DNA of 8,580 bases from an uncultured Eudoraea sp. (GCA_905479615.1 CAJQNH010000107.1:1-8580); one strand, 5' to 3'. Shown: positions 1 through 6,474, numbered from the stretch's first letter. Made by a program: numbers and translations. The notes: generated from the letters alone by a model not told the origin.

Positions 1-155
1 GAGCCTGGTATGCCCTTATGGATTATGCCGGTAAAAATGACATTCAAGTTACAGGACTTCCCGTCGAAGTATTTCAAAATAACCCAAATATGGGTGGTGA
101 TGCGCTAACCTGGAAAGCGGAGATTTATTTACCTCTAAAAAATATAGATGACTAG
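1..155 (+). CDS. GyrI-like effector-binding domain protein, C-terminal fragment
   Basis: The reading frame from base 3 is open from the window edge to a TAG at 153-155 and encodes about 50 residues. They begin AWYALMDYAGKND and include the segments LPVEVFQNNP and AEIYLPLKN before the stop. The pattern of a helix (AWxxLxxYAxxN), a strand ending in EVF/EVY, an acidic or polar loop, then a terminal strand of the type EIYLPL is typical of the last part of GyrI-like/AraC effector-binding domains. In Flavobacteriia this domain is often fused behind an SRPBCC domain. Such domains bind small molecules, but no ligand can be inferred here. The 3' end overlaps the next gene by 8 bp, suggesting co-transcription. 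The family call rests on a short fragment. The upstream part, which would separate a transcription regulator from an SRPBCC fusion, lies outside the window. Confidence 0.6.
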   Translation, partial: AWYALMDYAGKNDIQVTGLPVEVFQNNPNMGGDALTWKAEIYLPLKNIDD

Positions 156-996
156 ATATATAGCCATCTTATTATTTAGCTTTTTAATAAGCTGTTCCAA
201 CTATGGACAACTCACCTACATAACAAAACTTCCTAAAAAGCTTAAAGAGAATTCGGGAATGGCAATCGGAAAAGATTCAACCGTATGGTTTGTCAATGAC
301 GGGGGTAACGAAGACAAAATATATCAGATAAATAATAAGGGCAAGATACTAAAGGAACTTGAAGTAAAAAATGCCAAAAATAAGGATTGGGAAGATATGG
401 CCCAGGATAAAGACGGTAATGTTTATATAGCTGATACAGGAAATAATGCCAATAAAAGAAAAGACCTGATTATATATAAAATACCCAATCCGGATAAGGA
501 AAAAGGAGACAAAACAAAAGCAGAACAAATAGAATTCTCCTTTCCGGAACAAAAAAAATTTCCTCCTAAAAAGAAAAAGCTGCTTTATGACACAGAGGCT
601 ATTTTTTACGCAAAAGACAGCCTGTATCTTATCACAAAAAACAGATCCGATCCATTTAATGGAAATGCCTTGATATACAGGATACCAGCCAAAAAAGGGA
701 ACTATAAGGCCACTTACCTCGGAGAATTTATTCCCTGTACAGATTTTTCTACCTGTAAAATAACGGCCGCAGATATATCGCAGGACGGTAAAACCGTAGC
801 GCTCCTGGGCTACGGTAAATTATGGCTTTTCACAAATTTTGATCTTTCAAATTTCTTTGAAGGGGAACTAAAAACAATTGATCTGGGTGTTAGAACACAG
901 CTGGAATCAATTTCTTTCCTAAATAATAAAACCCTGTTACTTTCCGATGAGCAACTGCATAAATCTGGAAGAAATCTTTATTCATATAGCTTCTAG
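148..996 (+). CDS. Lipoprotein with beta-propeller-like repeats, function unknown
   Basis: The 282-residue product starts with a lipoprotein signal: a short hydrophobic stretch and a lipobox LISC with Cys16 as the predicted lipidated residue. There is an in-frame TAG directly before the ATG (145-147), so this start is firm. It overlaps the preceding gene by 8 bp. The mature part carries repeated strand motifs typical of a propeller in the NHL or SdiA-regulated style: NSGMA (35-39), NDGG (50-53), DWEDMA (80-85), YIADTGNN (93-100), DTEAIF (148-153), TAADIS (206-211), QLESISF (251-257) and LLSDE (264-268). The D/E-E-x-hydrophobic turns recurring at roughly blade-length spacing support the fold. 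A very lysine-rich stretch (about 114-144, including KKFPPKKKK) sits between two of the motifs. Such proteins sit on the membrane facing the periplasm or on the cell surface. The sequence after Cys16 (SNYGQ) is not strongly acidic, so surface export is not indicated. No catalytic site or ligand is recognised. Confidence 0.8.
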   Translation: MTRYIAILLFSFLISCSNYGQLTYITKLPKKLKENSGMAIGKDSTVWFVNDGGNEDKIYQINNKGKILKELEVKNAKNKDWEDMAQDKDGNVYIADTGNNANKRKDLIIYKIPNPDKEKGDKTKAEQIEFSFPEQKKFPPKKKKLLYDTEAIFYAKDSLYLITKNRSDPFNGNALIYRIPAKKGNYKATYLGEFIPCTDFSTCKITAADISQDGKTVALLGYGKLWLFTNFDLSNFFEGELKTIDLGVRTQLESISFLNNKTLLLSDEQLHKSGRNLYSYSF

Positions 997-1091
997 GTAT
1001 CCCTGACAATTTTTATTATACAGATTATTATGCTTTTAATTATTTAATTTATATATTGAAACATTGTAAACACTAAAAAAATAGCTTTTCG

Positions 1092-1637
1092 ATGAAAACT
1101 TCACACTCACTTAAATTTTCAATTTTTACCTTATTTCTGTCTTTAATAATTTCTTCAACAACATATTCTCAGGCCGGTTGGAATCCGGAGTTAGAGAAAG
1201 AATGTAAGGAAGCAATTTCTGAAATGAAAAAGGATGCACCTAAACTTGATACCTTTTTTTCAAAGGCTTATGGATATGCCATATTTCCAAAAATAACCAA
1301 AGCAGGCCTTGGCATCGGCGGTGCCGGCGGAAAAGGATTAGTATACCAGGGAGGTTCAGCTACTGGCGAGTCTAAATTAGGGCAGGCTTCTTTTGGACTT
1401 CAGGCAGGTGGTCAGCAATTTAGCGAATTGATTTTCTTTGAAGATAAAGGTGCCTATGACCGTTTTACAGGTGGTAAATTTAAATTTGGCGCTCAAGCAT
1501 CGGCAGTAGCCATTTCGGAAGGCGGAGCGGCTGTAGCCCCCTACCAGGATGGTGTAGCTATTTTTACCCACGTTAAAGGAGGTTTGATGTATGAGGCCTC
1601 TATAGGTGGGCAGAAGTTTACTTTCGATCCTCGTTAG
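1092..1637 (+). CDS. Secreted SYLF (YSC84-type lipid-binding) domain protein
   Basis: The 181-residue product has a signal peptide (residues 1-26) with predicted cleavage TYS|QA. The rest matches a YSC84/SYLF domain. After an amphipathic helix (33-56) comes the hallmark KAYGYAIFPKITKAG (58-72), followed by a glycine-rich run GIGGAGGKG (74-82). Next come GLQAGGQQFSELIFF (102-116) and the terminal GVAIFTHVKGGLMYEASIGG (154-173). SYLF domains bind phosphoinositides in eukaryotes. Bacterial secreted versions are common but their function is poorly known, and membrane or phospholipid binding in the periplasm is the usual inference. The length is normal for a stand-alone bacterial SYLF protein. The 95-bp gap upstream is AT-rich, with no convincing TAnnTTTG element, and the gap downstream holds a strong inverted repeat. 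The gene is therefore probably monocistronic. Confidence 0.9.
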   Translation: MKTSHSLKFSIFTLFLSLIISSTTYSQAGWNPELEKECKEAISEMKKDAPKLDTFFSKAYGYAIFPKITKAGLGIGGAGGKGLVYQGGSATGESKLGQASFGLQAGGQQFSELIFFEDKGAYDRFTGGKFKFGAQASAVAISEGGAAVAPYQDGVAIFTHVKGGLMYEASIGGQKFTFDPR

Positions 1638-1687
1638 AACTAGACTTCAGGTTGTCAAAATACCTTAAAACGATCGATCTGTTTAAT

Positions 1688-1750
1688 TTAATTAGAAATT
1701 CTTTTACAAAACTTTATTAAAATTAAAGATGTAAAAGAATTTCTAATTAA
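1688..1750. repeat. 21-bp perfect inverted repeat, candidate terminator or leader hairpin
   Basis: Bases 1688-1708 and 1730-1750 are exact reverse complements of each other (21 of 21). The core reads AGAAATTCTTTTACA on the left and TGTAAAAGAATTTCT on the right. A further 5-bp helix (1712-1716 with 1724-1728) is possible inside the 21-nt loop. The structure lies 50 bp after the SYLF gene stop and ends 11 bp before the next ATG. It is followed by alternating TATATATATA rather than a clean T-run. It could terminate the SYLF transcript, act in both directions, or fold in the leader of the downstream operon. The inverted repeat is certain; its role is inferred. Confidence 0.75.
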
Positions 1751-1761
1751 TATATATATAT

Positions 1762-2511
1762 ATGAAAAATAAATATTTTTATTTTTTCTTAATACTACTC
1801 TTTAATGTGTGGTGTGGTTATTCTCAAGTCCTTATTGCGGCAGTTTTTGGAGATAAACTAAATTCACCAGATTTGGAGTTTGGTCTTGAAGGGGGATATA
1901 ATTGGTCTGACATTTCGGACCTAAACAATGGAAAAAGTCTTTCAGAATTTAACCTGGGTTTTTACTTTGACATCAGGTTAAAAAACCAATGGTATCTGGA
2001 TACCGGAGTATTGGTAAAAGGCAGAATGGGTGCCGCAGAATTAAGCACAGAGGATCTCTCTCTTCTAGGAATTACTTTGCAGGATGAAGAAGGCACTTAT
2101 AGCCAAAAAATCAGCTATTTTATGGTTCCTGCCCTTTTTAAATATCGTTTTAAGAATAGGATTTATCTTGAGGCAGGGCCACAATTCAATCTAATGTATA
2201 AAGCTTTTGTAGAGTTTAATGCTGAAGATGGTGATATTGATGTACGCACAAGACAAAATAATAAAGGCGCTATTAATCGATTAGGAGCTGGGGTTACATT
2301 TGGCACTGGTTACCGACTCTCTGACCGAGCAGCGGGTATTACTTTGGGTCTAAAATATTACTACGGCTTTACCAATGTTTACAAAGATATAAGTGGTCCT
2401 AAAAACAGTTCTTTGTTTTTAAAATGTAATATTCCTATTGGTGTGAAAAAAAGCCAGGAATTAAGGAAACAAAAAGCTTTAGAAAAAGAAAATGAGCTAA
2501 AAAAAGAATAA
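1762..2511 (+). CDS. Outer-membrane beta-barrel (porin/PorT-like family) protein with charged C-terminal tail
   Basis: The 249-residue product has a signal peptide with predicted cleavage GYS|QV after residue 21. The mature part shows alternating amphipathic strands with short turns, as in the 8-stranded outer-membrane beta-barrel family of Bacteroidota: LEFGLEGGYNWSD (38-50), FNLGFYFDIRL (63-73), WYLDTGVLVKG (77-87), SYFMVPALFKYRF (118-130), IYLEAGPQFNLMY (134-146), GAGVTFGTGYRL (175-186), AAGITLGLKYYYGF (190-203) and SLFLKCNIPIG (217-227). The tight SYFMVPALFKY turn followed by YLEAGP is a common signature of this family. After the last strand comes a highly charged helical tail (228-249, KKSQELRKQKALEKENELKK), which should face the periplasm. 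The gene lies 3 bp ahead of another barrel gene in the same frame. The start is fixed by an in-frame TAA 18 bp upstream. Ligand and role are unknown. Confidence 0.8.
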   Translation: MKNKYFYFFLILLFNVWCGYSQVLIAAVFGDKLNSPDLEFGLEGGYNWSDISDLNNGKSLSEFNLGFYFDIRLKNQWYLDTGVLVKGRMGAAELSTEDLSLLGITLQDEEGTYSQKISYFMVPALFKYRFKNRIYLEAGPQFNLMYKAFVEFNAEDGDIDVRTRQNNKGAINRLGAGVTFGTGYRLSDRAAGITLGLKYYYGFTNVYKDISGPKNSSLFLKCNIPIGVKKSQELRKQKALEKENELKKE

Positions 2512-2514
2512 AAA

Positions 2515-3564
2515 ATGCAGCCTTTTAAAACCTTTTTGTTATTCATAGTCCTGGTGAGCATAAATACGGTCTCCGCTCAATATGCCACGACCAAAGTGCG
2601 TTCAAAATATCAGGCATATACAGATAGTTTAAAACAGGTAAAGTATGATAACGTACTACCCATTTGGGGCCAAAAGGCCTATAAAAAAGGTTTTGACATA
2701 CCCTATCCTACCGGGGCAATGATAAATTTTGTCTGGGTAAGACAAGGTTTGTTGATTGATAATATTTCCTTAGGGTTAAAAACAGATGATATAGATATTC
2801 CCCTTACAGAGGTAGATTTTATTGAATTTGGCAATAATTATTCCGAGGCGAGTACTTTATTGTTTAGACCCGATATATGGGTGTTTCCTTTCTTAAACAT
2901 ATATGGCCTTTTTGGACTGGGCTCTTCCAGGACAGAGGTTAATTTGACCGTTCCAACAGACTTACAATCTGTTGTAGATCAAAGACTTAAGACTTATGGT
3001 TTTGGGGCGACGGCAGCCGGTGGTATTGGCCCTGTTTGGCTTGCAGTTGATGGTAATTTGACTTGGAGTAAACCAGAATTGTTAGATGACCCTGTAAAAG
3101 TTACAACCTTTGGTGTACGGGTAGGACACAATTTCGTGAGTAAGAATAAACCCTATCGAAATTTTGGAGTTTGGATAGGTGCCATGAAAGTAACCCTGGG
3201 TTCTGAAACAGTAGGGGCTATTCAGCTAAAAGATGCGTTACCACCTGAGGTTTTTGAACGCGCACAGGAGATAGAAGCCAATTATTTTGCTTGGTTAAAT
3301 TCGCTTAATCCTAATAACCCTATTGATGCCAGAAAAATAGAAATAGCCAATGAAGTCCTAACCCCAATTTTTGAGCGTATCGGCGCTGCGGATGGAGAAG
3401 CCATTATTCGTTATGGCCTTGATAAAAACGTGAAGGAGCCATGGAATGGACTAATAGGGGCTCAATATCAGCTAAACAAAAACTGGATGTTCAGAGCCGA
3501 AGGGGGGGTTATAGGTGATAGAAAATCTTTACTTCTTTCAGTAAACTGGAGATTTTTACTTTAG
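2515..3564 (+). CDS. Predicted outer-membrane barrel protein with a helical insertion, function unknown
   Basis: The 349-residue product has a clear signal peptide with cleavage VSA|QY (after residue 21). A predicted N-terminal helix (25-43) is followed by IPYPTGAMINFVWVRQGLLI (62-81). Strand-like segments then run through LFRPDIWVFPFLNIYGLFGL (116-135), TYGFGATAAGGIGPVWLAVD (160-179), TTFGVRVGHNFV (197-208) and FGVWIGAMKVTLG (217-229). A long, mostly helical section (about 238-300) interrupts the strands before the last hairpins, GLIGAQYQLNKNWMFRAEGG (312-331) and KSLLLSVNWRFLL (337-349). The terminal aromatic-rich strand ending in leucine fits insertion by the BAM machinery. The spacing of 3 bp from the upstream barrel gene indicates an operon. 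No named family is recognised with confidence. Its large size and soluble insertion set it apart from the simple 8-stranded proteins nearby. Confidence 0.7.
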   Translation: MQPFKTFLLFIVLVSINTVSAQYATTKVRSKYQAYTDSLKQVKYDNVLPIWGQKAYKKGFDIPYPTGAMINFVWVRQGLLIDNISLGLKTDDIDIPLTEVDFIEFGNNYSEASTLLFRPDIWVFPFLNIYGLFGLGSSRTEVNLTVPTDLQSVVDQRLKTYGFGATAAGGIGPVWLAVDGNLTWSKPELLDDPVKVTTFGVRVGHNFVSKNKPYRNFGVWIGAMKVTLGSETVGAIQLKDALPPEVFERAQEIEANYFAWLNSLNPNNPIDARKIEIANEVLTPIFERIGAADGEAIIRYGLDKNVKEPWNGLIGAQYQLNKNWMFRAEGGVIGDRKSLLLSVNWRFLL

Positions 3565-3638
3565 TAAATAAAACAAGACCTGTTACAATACGTTATATAT
3601 TTTAGTTATAAATATATTATTCAATTATTTTATATACT

Positions 3639-3646
3639 TACTTTTG
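3639..3646 (+). promoter_or_regulatory. Bacteroidota-type -7 promoter element (TACTTTTG)
   Basis: TACTTTTG matches the Bacteroidota housekeeping -7 consensus TAnnTTTG at every defined position. It lies in the 186-bp gap before the three-gene operon starting at 3751. No clear TTG -33 element is present 19-22 bp upstream, where the sequence is nearly pure A/T. The predicted start of transcription is near 3652, giving a leader of about 100 nt. The assignment is by motif match and position only. Confidence 0.5.
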
Positions 3647-3651
3647 TGATC

Positions 3652-3668
3652 GTTAAGTCGAAGTTAAG
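3652..3668 (+). promoter_or_regulatory. GTTAAG-N5-GTTAAG direct repeat, candidate operator
   Basis: The sequence GTTAAGTCGAAGTTAAG holds two identical hexamers with an 11-bp period, one DNA helical turn. Response regulators of the OmpR/PhoB class typically bind tandem half-sites of this layout (for example the CpxR box, GTAAA-N5-GTAAA). It begins just past the TACTTTTG element, about at the predicted transcription start, so if that promoter is real, binding here would repress. A short direct repeat can arise by chance in AT-rich DNA. Confidence 0.3.
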
Positions 3669-3750
3669 CCCCTTATCTATTGCCAATAAGAAATATAAAA
3701 GCATATAAGGATTTTATACTGATCATAAATCATCTAAAAACCCATTTTCT

Positions 3751-4161
3751 ATGACTCGAATTAAAATATTTTTATGCATTACTGGTCTTTTTATCTTCTC
3801 CAGTATAACGGCACAGGAACTCAGCAAAGAAGAAAGAAAAGTTGAAATTTTTTCCTCGGAGGAAAAGGATAATCTTCAACTCTGGTTCAATGATGAAGTT
3901 AAAAGAATGGACCTCAATGAGGAGGAAATGAGCCAATACAGCAGCATTATTGTATATTATGTAGCTAAAATTGCACGCTTAGATGATAAGGATAAAGATT
4001 ATTCGCCAGAGAGGTTTAAAAAAGAGCTAAACAGTTTATTAGCCAGGCAGGATAAAGACTTAGAAGATTTATTCACTCCGGAGCAATTTGAAATACATAA
4101 AGAAATTTATGGTGAATTTCTACGGTCGGCCTATAGGAGATGGGGCATAACAAATGATTAA
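3751..4161 (+). CDS. Small exported helical protein, loosely CpxP/Spy-like
   Basis: The 136-residue product has a signal peptide with cleavage ITA|QE (after residue 21). The mature 115 residues are strongly charged and predicted almost all alpha-helical. Two segments resemble the LTxxQ-type motifs of periplasmic CpxP/Spy proteins: LNEEEMSQY (55-63) and LFTPEQFEIHKEI (107-119). The rest has the heptad-like spacing expected of a helical hairpin (KRMDLNEEEMSQYSSIIVYY, then RFKKELNSLLARQDKDLEDL). CpxP/Spy proteins act as periplasmic chaperones or stress sensors. Whether this protein does so is an inference from fold-like features, not a firm family match. It is the first gene of a tight operon, 2 bp from the DUF4136 gene. 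The start is preceded by an A/T-rich leader with no Shine-Dalgarno. Confidence 0.7.
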   Translation: MTRIKIFLCITGLFIFSSITAQELSKEERKVEIFSSEEKDNLQLWFNDEVKRMDLNEEEMSQYSSIIVYYVAKIARLDDKDKDYSPERFKKELNSLLARQDKDLEDLFTPEQFEIHKEIYGEFLRSAYRRWGITND

Positions 4162-4163
4162 TT

Positions 4164-4724
4164 ATGACATTACTATTTAAAAAATTAAGTGCTGGTTTCC
4201 TGTTTTTCGCAGTTCCTTTTTTAGGAATGTCTCAACTGCTTGTTTCTTATAACAAAGCTTCCAAAATAGACTTTAAAAAATACAAAACCTACCAGGTATA
4301 CGGTCTAAATGTTACAACTATCCCGGAATTTGAACCGAGAAAAGAGGGCTTAAATTTTTTAATTACCGAGATTAACAGCCAAATGGATGCCAGGGGTTAT
4401 AAAAAAGTCAATGCAAATCCCGATTTAATCCTAAATATTGGGGTTGTCGTTTCTGCCGAACAAAAGACAAGGCAAACCGATATTAGAGATGCTCCAAGAT
4501 ATATGGGAGAGCGAAATTACCATTGGGAATCTGAAGAAATTGTCGTTCAAAACTACAATGAAGGAACCGTGATCCTGGATGTTGTGGAAAGTGAAGATAA
4601 TAAATTGATCTGGCAGGCTGTATCTAAAGGAATGATTTCTGCATCGATTGATAAGAATAATATTAGGATCACAAAGGCGGTTAATAAAATGTTTAACAAA
4701 TACCCGGTTAAAATTAATAAGTAA
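4164..4724 (+). CDS. DUF4136 domain protein, exported
   Basis: The 186-residue product has a signal peptide with cleavage GMS|QL (after residue 23). The mature part follows the DUF4136 layout. It has an N-terminal strand and turn, DFKKYKTYQVYG (36-47), and a helix ending in MDARGYKKV (74-82). NPDLILNIGVVVS (85-97) follows, then a variable polar and aromatic stretch (100-130). The conserved YNEGTVILDVVES and NKLIWQAVSKG (131-156) come next, and finally a helix AVNKMFNKYP (172-181). DUF4136 proteins of Gram-negative bacteria are usually lipoproteins. This one has no cysteine at all, so it should be released into the periplasm by signal peptidase I. Biochemical function is unknown for the family. 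It sits between the CpxP-like gene (2 bp gap) and the MetA-like barrel gene (20 bp gap), which suggests a shared envelope role. Confidence 0.85.
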   Translation: MTLLFKKLSAGFLFFAVPFLGMSQLLVSYNKASKIDFKKYKTYQVYGLNVTTIPEFEPRKEGLNFLITEINSQMDARGYKKVNANPDLILNIGVVVSAEQKTRQTDIRDAPRYMGERNYHWESEEIVVQNYNEGTVILDVVESEDNKLIWQAVSKGMISASIDKNNIRITKAVNKMFNKYPVKINK

Positions 4725-4744
4725 AAACATATTTTAGCCAGCCT

Positions 4745-5680
4745 ATGACATGTTGTGATCAAAGATCCTTAATTTTTAAAAGCATTCTAATATGCTTCAT
4801 TATGCTTTATCAGTGGCAAGGTTTTACACAGGACGTAGAGCCCCGAAGATGGTCGTCAATACCTTTAGGTCTTAATGTGATAGGCGCAGGATATGCTCAT
4901 ACTTTTGGAGATGTCTTTTTTGATCCGGTCTTAGGAGCAGAAGATGTGACTTATAGTGGTAACGGCTTGGTTGCCTCTTATGTACGTCCCTTTAGATTGG
5001 GAAATAAATTGGCCCGGGTAGATGTTTTACTTCCTTTTGCTTTTTCCCGCTGGGAAGGCCTTTTAAATGGTATATCCACAAGTGTTAACAGAACTGGTTT
5101 CGCGGATCCAAGAGTAAGATTATCCCTAAATTTAACAGGACCCCCACCCTCAGGGCCTAAAGAATTTCAAGAATACCTGGCTACACACCCTGTTTTTACA
5201 ACTTTTGGTGTTTCTTTGGCCGTAACCCTGCCTTTTGGTCAATACTTTAATGACAAATTAATAAATCTGGGCGGTAACCGTTTCGTGCTAAGACCACAGA
5301 TAGGAATGGTTCATTATTGGGGTCCATGGTCCTATGAACTTACAGGCTCATTACTCATTTATTCCACTAATAATGACTTTTTTAATGGTGGTGAATTAAA
5401 ACAAAAGACTCTTTTTGCCTTTCAGACCCATCTTATAAGACAATTTGAGAAACGCTTTTGGGCCTCCCTAAGTGCGGGATATAACCAAGGTGCATCTTCT
5501 GTAGTTAATCAGCAATTTAATGACGATCAAAGAGCTAACCTTTTAGGTGGCGCCTCTATTGGAGCAAATTTTGCCGGAAACCAAGGGCTTAAACTGGCAT
5601 ATATCTATTCCAAAGCACAAAGAGATGTAGGTTCTACTACCAATACACTCCTTTTAGCATGGTCTATAGTTTTCAAATAA
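4745..5680 (+). CDS. Outer-membrane barrel of the MetA-pathway (phenol degradation) transporter-like family
   Basis: The 311-residue product has an N-terminal signal (hydrophobic 9-24) with predicted cleavage GFT|QD after residue 28. The mature protein begins with EPRRWSSIPLGLNVIGAGYA (32-51), the conserved opening of the family annotated as MetA-pathway of phenol degradation or simply transporter. It continues with alternating strands including VASYVRPFRL (76-85), ARVDVLLPFAFSRWEG (90-105), GFADPRVRLSLNLTG (118-132), FGVSLAVTLPFGQY (154-167), NRFVLRPQIGMVHYWGPWSY (178-197) and TLLLAWSIVFK (301-311). These are barrel proteins thought to pass or bind small, often hydrophobic molecules across the outer membrane. 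No aromatic-degradation genes are present nearby, so the family name should not be read as a function. It is the last gene of the operon starting at 3751 and is convergent with the next gene, with 14 bp between the stops. Confidence 0.8.
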   Translation: MTCCDQRSLIFKSILICFIMLYQWQGFTQDVEPRRWSSIPLGLNVIGAGYAHTFGDVFFDPVLGAEDVTYSGNGLVASYVRPFRLGNKLARVDVLLPFAFSRWEGLLNGISTSVNRTGFADPRVRLSLNLTGPPPSGPKEFQEYLATHPVFTTFGVSLAVTLPFGQYFNDKLINLGGNRFVLRPQIGMVHYWGPWSYELTGSLLIYSTNNDFFNGGELKQKTLFAFQTHLIRQFEKRFWASLSAGYNQGASSVVNQQFNDDQRANLLGGASIGANFAGNQGLKLAYIYSKAQRDVGSTTNTLLLAWSIVFK

Positions 5681-5694
5681 AACAATGATTGGTT

Positions 5695-6336
5695 TTAATC
5701 GATAGTAAATACTAGACCTCCCGAAAATGCTCCCATAACGGTTGTACCAGAGGTATACACTCCTCCACCAAATCCGTTAACATATACGCCTCCCCAGGAA
5801 ACAGGAAACATAAGGTCTCCTTGTATTTTTATACCAACTACATCACTTAAGTTAAAAATAACACCTCCTTTTAGTGCAAATGAAAATTCTGTGGTAGAGG
5901 CCAAATTTCTATTTGTAATTGCAGGATTTTCATTCTTTGGTGTAAAAATTGTTACTCCCGCACTTAAGCCAAAAAAAGGCGTCAAATCACTTGATGAATC
6001 AAAATACCTGGAACTACCAATGTGAATCCAATCCATCGACAGATCAGACAAACGATCTTCTGATGGACTGATAAGTATATCCCTTATTAATAATTCTGTA
6101 TCCATCTTCATATAAGTAAGTTCTAACATAGTGCCACTACCAACTTCAAAACCAGCTATACCCCTAAAAAAACCGCCATCGGCAGCCTTAAGATAATTGG
6201 ATCCGTAGTTTAATTTAGTACCTAATTGATACCCATAATCCACTGATAAATCAATGTTTTGGGCATTACTTTGAAAAAAAGCTCCCGTAAATAATAGTAA
6301 AATTAAGGGTAGGCGATAGTTTGTTAATAGAGTCAT
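5695..6336 (-). CDS. Small outer-membrane beta-barrel protein
   Basis: The start chosen is the ATG at 6336, giving 213 residues. A longer frame reaches a TTG at 6399, but that TTG is itself the end of a perfect TATATTTG promoter element. The 21 extra residues would also place a lysine-rich stretch before the signal peptide. From 6336 the product begins with a standard signal peptide, cleavage SNA|QN after residue 25. Strands follow in pairs: IDLSVDYGYQLG (28-39), FFRGIAGFEVGSGTMLELTY (56-75), LSMDWIHIGSSRYF (99-112), LTPFFGLSAGVTIF (118-131), STTEFSFALKGGVIFNL (147-163) and VGIKIQGDLMFPVSW (167-181). The glycine-rich end GVYVNGFGGGVYTSG (183-197) leads into the last strand AFSGGLVFTI (203-212). 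It resembles the 8-stranded OmpA-like barrel proteins common in Flavobacteriia. It stands alone, and its function is unknown. Confidence 0.75.
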   Translation of the reverse strand: MTLLTNYRLPLILLLFTGAFFQSNAQNIDLSVDYGYQLGTKLNYGSNYLKAADGGFFRGIAGFEVGSGTMLELTYMKMDTELLIRDILISPSEDRLSDLSMDWIHIGSSRYFDSSSDLTPFFGLSAGVTIFTPKNENPAITNRNLASTTEFSFALKGGVIFNLSDVVGIKIQGDLMFPVSWGGVYVNGFGGGVYTSGTTVMGAFSGGLVFTID

Positions 6337-6396
6337 TTTTATTTTTTTTATTTGATCTAATTTCTTTTGAAGGTTTTGTTTCCCAATAAATAAGAG

Positions 6397-6404
6397 CAAA
6401 TATA
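6397..6404 (-). promoter_or_regulatory. Bacteroidota-type -7 promoter element (TATATTTG), leftward
   Basis: Read on the minus strand, 6404-6397 is TATATTTG, a full match to TAnnTTTG. The predicted transcript would start near 6390, giving a leader of about 55 nt before the ATG at 6336. No good TTG is found 19-22 bp upstream. The nearest candidate is TTC within TGTTCAAT, so the -33 element is weak. The motif overlaps the alternative TTG codon at 6399, which argues against translation starting there. Confidence 0.55.
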
Positions 6405-6474
6405 AGGTTATTTTTCCTCTTCCCGATTGAACAGATTTACTTGAAACTTAACTAATTTTACTCATAAAATTGTA

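Noticed and set aside
349..552. Minus-strand open frame within the lipoprotein gene
   Set aside because: It is a shadow frame, rich in Phe/Ile because it lies opposite lysine- and asparagine-rich coding sequence, and shows no family resemblance.
1751..1761. TATATATATA run as a phase-variable repeat controlling the gene at 1762
   Set aside because: The run is short (about five dinucleotide units) and outside the coding frame. No promoter spacing that it could alter is evident.
3595..3617. 8-bp hairpin (ATATATTT/AAATATAT) after the operon ending at 3564, as a terminator
   Set aside because: The stem is pure A/T and weak, no T-run follows, and such pairs are expected by chance in this AT-rich gap.
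4431..4762. Two overlapping minus-strand open frames opposite the DUF4136 gene
   Set aside because: The plus-strand gene has a clear family match and signal peptide. The opposite frames overlap each other and lack any recognisable domain.
4745..5680. Reading the MetA-like family name as evidence for phenol degradation
   Set aside because: No aromatic-degradation enzyme is encoded nearby, and the family is widespread with the name carried over from a single pathway.
5679..5696. AAAAC...GTTTT inverted repeat between the two convergent genes as a two-way terminator
   Set aside because: It offers only five pairs plus two beyond a bulge with a three-base loop, too weak to call, though its position between convergent stops is suitable.
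6337..6399. N-terminal extension of the leftward barrel protein from a TTG at 6399
   Set aside because: The TTG is part of a perfect TATATTTG promoter element, so it would lie upstream of the mRNA start. The extension also adds a lysine-rich stretch before a normal signal peptide. The ATG at 6336 is preferred.
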